A DNA stretch of 5,064 nucleotides. Source: Verrucomicrobiota bacterium (GTDB lineage Bacteria; Verrucomicrobiota; Verrucomicrobiia; Chthoniobacterales; UBA10450). This document shows positions 1 through 5,064 of the stretch, piece after piece. Made by a program: the position numbers and the translations under genes. Location of the stretch: the NCBI GenBank assembly GCA_003218735.1, contig QHOJ01000185.1, positions 1-5,064 on the forward strand, read 5' to 3'. Position 1 is the stretch's first letter, and the number at the start of each line of letters is the position of its first letter. The notes under the pieces are model-generated. The model was not told the origin of the DNA. It made no database searches and saw nothing but the letters and a program-made list of their open reading frames with translations.

Positions 1-141
1 CGTTTTGGGGAGACCGATGACTTTTAGGTTTTCCTTCCACTGGCCGCGCTTTTTGAGAAGCTCGACCCGCTCGAAGCGCTTCAGCACATTGCGCTTGGCA
101 GCGATGGTGCTGGCCCCTTTTAAACTGCGGTGTTGCGACAT
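1..141 (-). CDS. small basic protein (Verrucomicrobia/Chlamydiae type), N-terminal 47 residues, cut by window edge
   Basis: Reading from the ATG at 141-139 to the left edge gives 47 codons with no stop. The product begins MSQHRSLKGAS and continues through RNVLKRFERVELLKKRGQWKE to IGLPKT. It is strongly basic, with about 15 Lys/Arg and few acidic residues, and has no signal peptide or membrane segment. This matches from memory the short 'small basic protein' family of the Chlamydiae/Verrucomicrobia group (about 50-65 residues). Its biochemical role is not established; a basic protein of this size could bind nucleic acid or the ribosome, but that is only inference. The last residues and the stop lie outside the window. 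The start is the only ATG before the conserved SQHRSL block; no Shine-Dalgarno sequence precedes it (AACATAAACC directly upstream). It lies 120 bases after the GT39 gene on the same strand, behind an AT-rich stretch, so it probably has its own promoter. Confidence 0.8.
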   Translation of the reverse strand, partial: MSQHRSLKGASTIAAKRNVLKRFERVELLKKRGQWKENLKVIGLPKT

Positions 142-191
142 GGTTTATGTTAAAAGAGTTAAAATGTTACAAGGCGGGAAAATGAGCGGGA

Positions 192-219
192 AAATTAAGC
201 TACTACGCACATTTTTCAA
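192..219 (-). promoter_or_regulatory. possible sigma70-type promoter for the small basic protein gene
   Basis: On the minus strand TTGAAA (219-214) is followed after 16 bases by TAATTT (197-192). The first box matches TTGACA at 5 of 6 positions, but the second matches TATAAT at only 3 of 6. The following leader to the ATG at 141 is AT-rich. The position, in the 120-base gap between two same-strand genes, makes a separate promoter plausible. The motif match alone is weak, and sigma70-like boxes are not well characterised in this phylum. I saw no convincing stem-loop plus T-run terminator for the upstream gene in this gap. Confidence 0.25.
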
Positions 220-261
220 ATGGATTACATCGGGGCCGCTGCCGACGATGTACTTGGTGCT

Positions 262-2055
262 TTATAGTTGGTTGCTCAGCACGACGTACGTGCCCGACGC
301 GGCGATCTGATGATAGATGTGAAACCGCTCGGTCAGTAACTTCCTCCAGTAACCGACGCGTTCTTGCTCGACAATTAGATAAACAGCGCCGCTCCCGCCC
401 CATTTCTCTAAGACGGCGCCTTCGCTCAGGAAGATGTTAGTCGATGGCATGCCGATCGGGGCCTCTTTTTGGCGGTTTTGATTAACGAGGGAAAATTTTC
501 GGTTCAGGTAAAAAATGAGGCTGCTGCTGTCGTCAAGCGGTCCTTCAAAAACGGTCTCGCCGCTTGTATCCAGCCGCGGATTCAGAGACCGGCACAGATC
601 GGCGAGCGAGAAATAAGGCGCCATTCGGGCAACGCCTTCCATCATGCCGAGCCCACCTGGGATCATCGCAACGGCCAGAGCCATGGCGGGAAGTCTCTCG
701 CGTCGCTTGAAAATCAAATAGAGCGCCACGAGTGAAAAAGAAATAAGCGAGACTCCGGTGATCGTGAGCATGGGACGAAACCAGAGCCAGGTCGAAATCG
801 GCATGTCATGCAGGGCCCTCCAGGCCGTCCAGCGCGCGTCCATCGCTCCCCAATGGCCATTGAGGGTATGCGCCGCCTTGGAAACAAACAATGCAAGTGC
901 GAGCGTCGCCGTCCCAGTCAAACAGACCCCGATCACACCGGCGGCACGTAGCCCTCTGGGCATCCGGTCCCACGCCACAGCCGCCCAGAGCGCCAGCGCA
1001 CTCCACATCGTCATCGAATAATAATCCTGGCGCTGGCCCAGAAAGAGCAGCGGCACGAAGACCACGCCCATCCAACAAAGCGGCAGCGCATCGGAAAATT
1101 CGATTTCACGTGGCCGTATCACGCGCTGCCAGGCGAAAAGCAGGCCTGGCAAAAGGGCAATCGACCACGGGAACCACCATGCCAAATGCATGATCAGAAA
1201 CTGGTAAGCGGGCATGCCGATATAATCGTGCGTCGCGTCGGAAAGCCCGCGCAAATGCCCCGACCATTCATGGCTGATGATGTAATGAAAATACCCGGGG
1301 AAATGCCATTCCGCCCAGAGGTGCCAGGGCGCGACAATCAAAGCAAAGAGCGCCAAATATTCCCATCGCAAAAGCGCGCCAAATCGAATGCGGGCTTCGC
1401 GATAAAATAGTGAGAGCAAAAGAAAAACTGCCGACGGGTAAACGACGCCAAGCAAACCTTTTGTCAGGCAGGCAAGCGCAGAGCAGATCCAAAAGCCAGC
1501 GAACCATGCGGATCGATAATGCCGGCGCTGATAACCGCAGAGGCCGCAGAAAATCGCGCCGGCAATGAGCGCACTGACCAGCGGCTCAGGCATCACGATG
1601 CGCGCGAGCAGAAATGTGCCGCAGAAACTAAGATAAATCAGACCGGCAATAAATCCGCGCCAGTGATCGGTGAGCTTTTCACCAATTAAGAAAATCAGCG
1701 CGACTAAAACAACTACCGCAAACGCAACTGGAAGTCGCGCGGCGGCCGCGTTCACGCCAAAAAGCTTGAACGAAAAAATAATGAGCCAGTAAAGCAACGG
1801 CGGTTTTTGCAGGCGCGGGACGCCATCATTAGTGGGCAGAAGCCAGTGATGCGTCTCGACCATCTCGCGGGCCGCGCCAGCGTATTGTCCTTCAGTCTGG
1901 CTGTAGAGATCGCCCGATCCGATGGTCGCCACGTGCAAAAGCGCTGCCAGCGCAATCAGAACAATAAAAAGCGCATGGCGCGTCGGCGGCGGAGCGAGGG
2001 CAGGCGGCTCGAGGAACGTTTCTTCAATTGGAAATGTTCGGGCGGACGCAACCAT
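262..2055 (-). CDS. GT39/ArnT-like polyprenyl-phosphate-sugar glycosyltransferase, integral membrane
   Basis: A 597-residue product (ATG at 2055-2053) with the layout of the PMT/ArnT/GT-C superfamily: a short proline-rich cytoplasmic N terminus, a first membrane helix (about residues 27-46), a periplasmic loop with the signature [16 protein letters not shown] (50-65) and [10 protein letters not shown] (81-90), then some ten more hydrophobic helices to about residue 475, and a soluble C-terminal domain of about 120 residues. LTKG (197-200) and [17 protein letters not shown] (340-356) match conserved ArnT-type loop and helix motifs. Such enzymes move a sugar from a polyprenyl-phosphate carrier to lipid A, glycan or protein on the periplasmic face; neighbouring acyltransferase/heptosyltransferase genes suggest an LPS acceptor, but the substrate is unknown. 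The usual Asp-Glu pair in the first loop reads Thr-Glu (T54-E55). Longer starts exist (ATG 2097, GTG 2103) but overlap the thioesterase gene; ATG 2055 lies 4 bases after its TAA, so I prefer it. No clear Shine-Dalgarno. Confidence 0.88.
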   Translation of the reverse strand: MVASARTFPIEETFLEPPALAPPPTRHALFIVLIALAALLHVATIGSGDLYSQTEGQYAGAAREMVETHHWLLPTNDGVPRLQKPPLLYWLIIFSFKLFGVNAAAARLPVAFAVVVLVALIFLIGEKLTDHWRGFIAGLIYLSFCGTFLLARIVMPEPLVSALIAGAIFCGLCGYQRRHYRSAWFAGFWICSALACLTKGLLGVVYPSAVFLLLSLFYREARIRFGALLRWEYLALFALIVAPWHLWAEWHFPGYFHYIISHEWSGHLRGLSDATHDYIGMPAYQFLIMHLAWWFPWSIALLPGLLFAWQRVIRPREIEFSDALPLCWMGVVFVPLLFLGQRQDYYSMTMWSALALWAAVAWDRMPRGLRAAGVIGVCLTGTATLALALFVSKAAHTLNGHWGAMDARWTAWRALHDMPISTWLWFRPMLTITGVSLISFSLVALYLIFKRRERLPAMALAVAMIPGGLGMMEGVARMAPYFSLADLCRSLNPRLDTSGETVFEGPLDDSSSLIFYLNRKFSLVNQNRQKEAPIGMPSTNIFLSEGAVLEKWGGSGAVYLIVEQERVGYWRKLLTERFHIYHQIAASGTYVVLSNQL

Positions 2056-2059
2056 GTCG

Positions 2060-2512
2060 TTAGGCTGAGGATTGCATGCTGTGGGCAAGATCGACATCTT
2101 CACGTGCGCGGAATTTTTCCCAGCTCTCCGGCAAACGCAGCAATTTCCCCCCCGGCATTTCGATTAGGGCGAGCATCTGGTCGCATTCGGCGATCAGCAC
2201 GTCATCCGGGCGACGGACAATGCGGAAGGCGCACCAAAATCGCGCGCGCTCCAATCGGTCGAGCCGGCCTTCAATGACGAGTCGATCGCCAAGTTTGGCG
2301 GCGCGTCGATAGTCAATCTCAGTGCGCACGACCACCGGAAATGTTTGAGTCTGTGCCATGTCTGCGAGCGCAAGTCCGAGCTCTTCAGTCAGCATCGTGC
2401 GAGCGATTTCGATGAAACGCAGATAAGCAATGTTGGATACCACGCCACCACAGTCAGTATCGAAAAACATCACCTGCACTTCCGTGCGGATACGCGGCCC
2501 GCGAGCATTCAT
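2060..2512 (-). CDS. YbgC/4-hydroxybenzoyl-CoA-like acyl-CoA thioesterase (hotdog fold)
   Basis: A 150-residue cytoplasmic protein, the usual length for YbgC-type thioesterases. The catalytic loop and start of the central helix read [18 protein letters not shown] (14-31); D20 is the expected catalytic aspartate, by alignment with DxDxxGxV of the family. [23 protein letters not shown] (60-82) and [11 protein letters not shown] (90-100) give the typical later strands. It should hydrolyse an acyl-CoA or acyl-ACP thioester; the true substrate cannot be read from sequence. The stretch after GVV is Ser-Asn where many YbgC proteins have Tyr-His, a difference in the active-site helix. The frame is open further upstream to a TTG at 2566 that overlaps the stop of the fusion gene, but those 18 codons come from an inverted repeat (2526-2597) and precede the domain, so I choose the ATG at 2512-2510. 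It lies 50 bases after the fusion gene and 4 before the GT39 gene, so co-transcription is likely. YbgC is better known beside tol-pal; here it sits with LPS genes. Confidence 0.88.
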   Translation of the reverse strand: MNARGPRIRTEVQVMFFDTDCGGVVSNIAYLRFIEIARTMLTEELGLALADMAQTQTFPVVVRTEIDYRRAAKLGDRLVIEGRLDRLERARFWCAFRIVRRPDDVLIAECDQMLALIEMPGGKLLRLPESWEKFRAREDVDLAHSMQSSA

Positions 2513-2525
2513 TGCCCGAAGATTA

Positions 2526-2597
2526 CCACGAAGATGACGAGGGACACGAAGCTTAACTAAATTCAAATCATTTTCGTGCTCTTCGTGTTCTTGGCGG
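2526..2597. repeat. imperfect 25-bp inverted repeat, REP/MITE-like, at a gene junction
   Basis: The arm at 2526-2550 (begins CCACGAAGATG, ends GGACACGAA) and the reverse complement of the arm at 2573-2597 (begins CCGCCAAGAACACG, ends GCACGAA) match at 18 of 25 positions, around an AT-rich 22-base centre at 2551-2572. The arms are built from short ACGAAG/CACGAA words. The centre contains the TGA stop of the acyltransferase-heptosyltransferase gene (2565-2563); one arm encodes that protein's last residues (TAKNTKSTK) and the other lies just ahead of the thioesterase ATG. The transcript could fold into a long hairpin here. The words CACGAAGAACACGAAG look like a dispersed intergenic repeat type; whether copies exist elsewhere in this genome cannot be seen from one window. 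Confidence 0.6.
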
Positions 2598-4524
2598 TGC
2601 CAGCGTCCAAGATCGATAAGACCGCATCGGTTACTTCATCGACGCCGACCGCTTTCATGCAGCGAAAATCAATCGGACATTTACGCAAGAAACACGGGCT
2701 GCATTCAACCTGGTGCCGTACAATAATGTGGCTATCGCCGAGCGGTCCGGTGAGGCGTGGATCGGTCGAACCAAAGATCGCAACCGTGGATACACCGAGC
2801 AAAGAAGCAAGATGCATGGTGCCAGTGTCATTCGTTAGCAATAGGCGGCATTTGCGCAATTCATCGATCAGTTGTTCGAGCGTCGTCTGGCCGATGCGAT
2901 TAACGCAGGAATCTCCCAGTATTCGGACGATTGTTTCGCCAACAGTAATGTCTTTCGGCGTTCCGAAAAGAATCCATTGCACGGATAATTTCGCGGAAAC
3001 GGCCGCTGCCACTTCGGCGAACCGTTCCGGCAACCAGCGTTTGGCCGGTCCGTATTCTGCGCCCGGGCAGAGACCGATTTTGAGTGGTTGATGGTTGATA
3101 ATTGACAGTTGGTTGGAACCCGCCAATTGAGCGTTGAGTGTTGGAGGTTGAGCGTTGGGCATTTCTGCACCGGCCTCTTGCGCGATCCAGAGATAACGAA
3201 CGGCTTGATGCTCGATAGTCTCCCGCCGTATTGGTTCGGGTATCATTTGATTCAACAAGCAACTGCGGAAATGACCGCGATAACCGACTCGTCGGGGAAT
3301 TTCGCTCAGCCAGATTTCCAACGCCGCGCGCAAGGAATTTGGAAAGAGAATCGCAACATCAAAATGCAACTTTAGCCGGATCGAGCGGACCGCTGCGAGA
3401 AGGGACTTATTCGGCAGTGGCACAATTTCATTCACTTCCGAAACTAGCTTCCACATCGACGCGACTTTGTAAGGCGCGGCAATAGTGATGTGCGCGTCGG
3501 GGCGACCGGCTTTAATCGCGCGGACGGCGGGCACACTCATCACAGCGTCGCCCAGCCACTTGCTTGAGCGAACGAGGATTCGAAATGGCTTTAGATCCTG
3601 AGCCGAAATATCGGATGGCAGATAGACGCCACGCTTGTAACGCGCGAGCAGAAAATTTGGCTTGGGTGTTTTCCAGCGATTATGCACCCAAAACCAATCT
3701 TCGGGCGCTTGGCGGATTTGTTTTTCGATAACATCGTTTGCTTTCGCAGTGAGAGATTCCACGGAGTCGCCGGGGGAATCGAATCGATCGGTAAAAACCA
3801 TTCTCCAGCGTGCGCCCTGCTGCGTGTAAACAGCAGCGGCGATGACTGCAGCACGAGTGCGTCTGGCAAGCAAGGCAGCCAGCGGCGAAGTAGAAGCGAG
3901 GCGTCCGAAGAACGGCGTCCAAAGGCCGTGGTCGCCAGCATGTTGATCGCTCAAAACGCCGACCCCGCCGCCCGAGCGCAACAGTTCGATCACTGGCTGG
4001 AATCCGTCTTTGCGATCAAAAAGCTCCAAACCGGTGCGGCTACGTGTGCGGCGCACATGGGCGTCGATGAAGCGATTGCCAAGCTTCTGATATACGCTCG
4101 CATTTCGAACATAACCCACAAACTTTGGCATCAATTGCGCAAACAATTCCCAAGTGGCGAGATGACTCAAAACGAGGACCACAGGAACGCCGGCGCGAAA
4201 TCGTCGATCCATGGCCTCGATGTTTTCGACTGTGACTCGACGCAGGATTTTTTCCGCCGGCATCGTGCTGAGCTTGACACTGCACAGAAAGTTTGCGCCC
4301 AGCCGCTGAAAATGGCGACGGACAAGACGGCGCAACGCCGCCGGCGATTTTTCACTTCCGAACGCGATGGCAACGTTGCGCTGTGACAGGCGTCGATAAC
4401 CCGGCAGAATGAACCACGCACAGAGGCCCAGAAATTCTCCGAGAATAAAGAGAAGCCGTAAAGGCAACGCGCTGGCAATCGCCGATCCCGCGCGATAGAA
4501 AAGATAAACGATAAGATCGAGCAT
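2563..4524 (-). CDS. waaF: fused LpxL/HtrB-type acyltransferase and WaaF-type LPS heptosyltransferase (GT9)
   Basis: One uninterrupted 653-residue frame contains two enzymes. Residues 1-300 are a full LpxL/HtrB acyltransferase: an N-terminal membrane anchor (about 3-40), the HX4E catalytic motif SHLATWE (H121, E126), SDQHAGDHGLWTPFFG (192-207) and EDWFWVHNRWK (275-285). Such enzymes acylate lipid A precursors or lysophospholipid at the cytoplasmic face. Residues 313-642 are a GT9 heptosyltransferase of the WaaF (ADP-heptose:LPS heptosyltransferase II) kind: RSSKWLGDAVMS with D326 at the expected catalytic-base position, SEVNEIVPLP (362-371), FPNSLRAAL (394-402), LCPGAEYGPAKRW (485-497), NDTGTMH (565-571) and a Cys-rich end CSPCFLRKCP (608-617). 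Length equals the sum of the two families, with a linker at about 300-312. A translated 7-base repeat array makes residues 456-481, and the last 11 residues come from an inverted repeat. The ATG at 4524 begins the membrane anchor; no Shine-Dalgarno is visible. It is the first gene of the inferred three-gene operon. The symbol applies to the C-terminal half only. Confidence 0.9.
   Translation of the reverse strand: MLDLIVYLFYRAGSAIASALPLRLLFILGEFLGLCAWFILPGYRRLSQRNVAIAFGSEKSPAALRRLVRRHFQRLGANFLCSVKLSTMPAEKILRRVTVENIEAMDRRFRAGVPVVLVLSHLATWELFAQLMPKFVGYVRNASVYQKLGNRFIDAHVRRTRSRTGLELFDRKDGFQPVIELLRSGGGVGVLSDQHAGDHGLWTPFFGRLASTSPLAALLARRTRAAVIAAAVYTQQGARWRMVFTDRFDSPGDSVESLTAKANDVIEKQIRQAPEDWFWVHNRWKTPKPNFLLARYKRGVYLPSDISAQDLKPFRILVRSSKWLGDAVMSVPAVRAIKAGRPDAHITIAAPYKVASMWKLVSEVNEIVPLPNKSLLAAVRSIRLKLHFDVAILFPNSLRAALEIWLSEIPRRVGYRGHFRSCLLNQMIPEPIRRETIEHQAVRYLWIAQEAGAEMPNAQPPTLNAQLAGSNQLSIINHQPLKIGLCPGAEYGPAKRWLPERFAEVAAAVSAKLSVQWILFGTPKDITVGETIVRILGDSCVNRIGQTTLEQLIDELRKCRLLLTNDTGTMHLASLLGVSTVAIFGSTDPRLTGPLGDSHIIVRHQVECSPCFLRKCPIDFRCMKAVGVDEVTDAVLSILDAGTAKNTKSTKMI
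3081..3161. repeat. heptanucleotide tandem repeat array translated inside the heptosyltransferase
   Basis: On the plus strand the sequence breaks into 7-base units: tgagtgg, ttgatgg, ttgataa, ttgacag, ttggttg, then an 11-base spacer (3116-3126), then ttgagcg, ttgagtg, ttggagg, ttgagcg, ttgggca. Nine of ten units begin TTG and six begin TTGA. The two blocks differ in flavour (TTGAT/TTGAC on the left, TTGAGYG on the right). The 10-mer ttgagcgttg occurs exactly twice, 21 bases apart (3127 and 3148). Read as coding sequence on the minus strand it gives residues 456-481 of the fusion protein, an Asn/Gln/Pro-rich stretch with Asn at 457, 464 and 471, seven residues apart because three units equal seven codons. 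It lies between the two Rossmann-like halves of the GT9 domain, just before LCPGAEYGPAKRW. Heptanucleotide arrays of this kind are known from other bacteria, for instance the STRR repeats of cyanobacteria. Confidence 0.75.
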
Positions 4525-4540
4525 CAGGATCGGCAGTTAT

Positions 4541-4552
4541 GGCGCGAGCGCC
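4541..4552. repeat. short GC palindrome GGCGC-GA-GCGCC in the divergent intergenic region
   Basis: A perfect 5-bp inverted repeat with a 2-base centre lies between the divergent genes, 17 bases upstream of the fusion gene ATG. It sits where an operator would overlap the start of the minus-strand transcript. A two-base loop is too tight for a good RNA hairpin, so if it has a function a protein-binding site is more likely. GC-rich palindromes of this size also arise by chance. Confidence 0.3.
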
Positions 4553-4554
4553 GC

Positions 4555-4583
4555 AGGGTAAATTTGCCTGCGTCTGGCTTCAA
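4555..4583 (-). promoter_or_regulatory. weak candidate promoter for the acyltransferase-heptosyltransferase operon
   Basis: On the minus strand TTGAAG (4583-4578) is followed after 17 bases by TACCCT (4560-4555), placing a start of transcription about 25 bases ahead of the ATG at 4524. The -35-like box matches TTGACA at 4 of 6 and the -10-like box matches TATAAT at 3 of 6, with the best-conserved first two and last positions kept. It is the best-placed pair I can find in this short gap, but the match is poor. It would overlap the plus-strand candidate at 4564-4593. Confidence 0.2.
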
Positions 4584-4593
4584 CCAATATAAT
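4564..4593 (+). promoter_or_regulatory. candidate promoter with a perfect TATAAT box for the rightward gene
   Basis: TATAAT at 4588-4593 is an exact -10 consensus. TTGCCT at 4564-4569, 18 bases upstream, keeps the TTG of the -35 consensus but little else. Transcription would begin near 4600, on or next to the in-frame GTG codons at 4594 and 4600, so the message would be leaderless or nearly so if one of these is the start. Alternatively the same bases are coding, since the frame is open through here (see the gene at 4594). Confidence 0.35.
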
Positions 4594-5064
4594 GTGAGCG
4601 TGTTGTCATCGGCCATCCATTCCGTTCGTTCCGATTTTGCGCATGTCCTTTCCAGGAAATTTCATGGCGGCCGCTTCCTTATGATCGGTGACGGACCGAA
4701 GGAACTTGAGCAACAGTTTCGCGAAATAGGGAGGGAAGCGGTGCTTGCCGCCTCTCCCGGGGACCTAACCGCAAAACTTCCGCGGGATGGTGGGGCAGCA
4801 CATTTCGAAATTGCCATCTGGTTTTATCCTCCGGAAAAAAGTCACGACAATCGGATTTGCGAAGAACTTTCCCGCTGCGCGAGTGGCATTGTGCTGGTAC
4901 CTGGCGCCGGGGCCAGCCTTGCCAGCCGACGGCCGCAACTTGTCGAATGTTTTGGCCGATTCGGATGGTTGCCTGATTATGGCCGCGATCTTAGCGAGGT
5001 TCATCCAGGAGCCCTCCTTCTCCGGTACCAACCGAATGCAAATTCCGAGCTGCTTATTTCAGAA
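4594..5064 (+). CDS. uncharacterised protein with degenerate Rossmann/SAM-methyltransferase-like domain, 3' end outside window
   Basis: From GTG 4594 the frame runs 157 codons to the right edge without a stop. I do not recognise the gene. The order of strands and helices resembles a class I methyltransferase: RFLMIGDGPKEL (27-38) in the position of the first strand and glycine loop, REAVLAAS (47-54) as a second strand, FEIAIWFYPPE (71-81) as the fourth, GIVLVPGAGAS (98-108) as the fifth, and FGRFGWLPDYGRDLSE (120-135) near the C-terminal part of such a fold. The glycine loop is poor (GDGP rather than ExGxGxG), so SAM binding is doubtful; it may be a non-catalytic domain of a larger protein such as a glycosyltransferase. 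The start is uncertain: GTG 4600 and TTG 4603 are alternatives, TTG 4564 would add ten residues, and ATG 4681 would cut into the first strand. It diverges from the LPS operon. Confidence 0.6.
   Translation, partial: MSVLSSAIHSVRSDFAHVLSRKFHGGRFLMIGDGPKELEQQFREIGREAVLAASPGDLTAKLPRDGGAAHFEIAIWFYPPEKSHDNRICEELSRCASGIVLVPGAGASLASRRPQLVECFGRFGWLPDYGRDLSEVHPGALLLRYQPNANSELLISE

Noticed and set aside
226..250. Possible terminator hairpin after the GT39 gene (CATCG ... CGATG)
   Set aside because: The outer 5-bp stem is interrupted inside by mismatches and no T-run follows on the minus strand, so intrinsic termination is not supported.
1807..2277. 156-codon plus-strand open frame
   Set aside because: It is antisense to the GT39 N terminus and the thioesterase, Arg/Gly-rich, and has no recognisable motif.
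2060..2566. Longer 168-residue form of the thioesterase starting at TTG 2566
   Set aside because: The extra 18 codons are encoded by one arm and part of the centre of an inverted repeat, precede the hotdog domain, and would need a TTG start overlapping the upstream stop. The ATG at 2512 gives the usual family length.
3081..3161. CRISPR-like or ordinary satellite interpretation of the heptad repeats
   Set aside because: Units are only 7 bases with no 25-35 base repeats or unique spacers, so this is not a CRISPR array. It is also inside a coding frame and keeps that frame open.
3682..4386. 234-codon plus-strand open frame opposite the acyltransferase domain
   Set aside because: It lies entirely antisense to a well-conserved acyltransferase frame with clear motifs; its translation is low-complexity and shows no domain pattern, so it is a shadow of GC-rich codon use.
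4462..4593. Upstream extension of the rightward gene into the acyltransferase N terminus
   Set aside because: The frame is open, but from 4524 leftward it is antisense to the membrane anchor of the fusion gene, and the only start codon before 4594 is TTG 4564. The perfect TATAAT at 4588 argues for a start at or after 4594, although TTG 4564 is not excluded.

Overview
The window reads as chromosomal DNA from a Gram-negative bacterium, most likely a member of the Verrucomicrobiota. Three things point there: a truncated gene at the left edge whose product starts MSQHRSLKGAS and continues RNVLKRFERVELLKKRGQWKE, the pattern of the 'small basic protein' family I know from the Chlamydiae/Verrucomicrobia group; lipid A/LPS core biosynthesis genes, which imply an outer membrane; and moderately GC-rich DNA carrying short dispersed-type repeats. 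Shine-Dalgarno sequences are hard to find before any of the starts. The phylum call is an inference from family recognition, not from a search.

Layout. Almost everything is on the minus strand, read from right to left. At 4524-2563 is a 653-codon gene that joins a complete LpxL/HtrB-type lysophospholipid/lipid A acyltransferase (about residues 1-300) to a complete WaaF-type GT9 heptosyltransferase (about residues 313-642). It is followed with little spacing by a YbgC-like hotdog thioesterase (2512-2060) and then, 4 bases after the thioesterase stop, by a multispanning GT39/ArnT-like glycosyltransferase (2055-262). These three look like one envelope-biogenesis operon: acylation of the lipid anchor, addition of core heptose, thioester hydrolysis, and transfer of a sugar from a polyprenyl carrier at the outer face of the inner membrane. 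After a 120-base gap comes the start of the small basic protein gene (141 to beyond the left edge). To the right, a gap of about 70 bases separates the operon from a divergent plus-strand gene that begins near 4594 and runs off the right edge. It encodes a degenerate Rossmann/methyltransferase-like protein and is easy to miss because it lacks an upstream ATG and has no stop in the window.

The least ordinary features are two repeats embedded in or at the edge of coding sequence. One is an array of about ten 7-base units (TTGANNG type) at 3081-3161 that is translated in frame as an N/Q/P-rich linker inside the heptosyltransferase. The other is an imperfect 25-bp inverted repeat at 2526-2597 that straddles the stop codon of the fusion gene and the 5' side of the thioesterase gene, and seems to have supplied the last residues of the former. 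No RNA gene, CRISPR array, transposase, integrase or toxin/defence gene is visible. I do not see a new multi-gene system here; the interest is in the fusion and the translated repeats.
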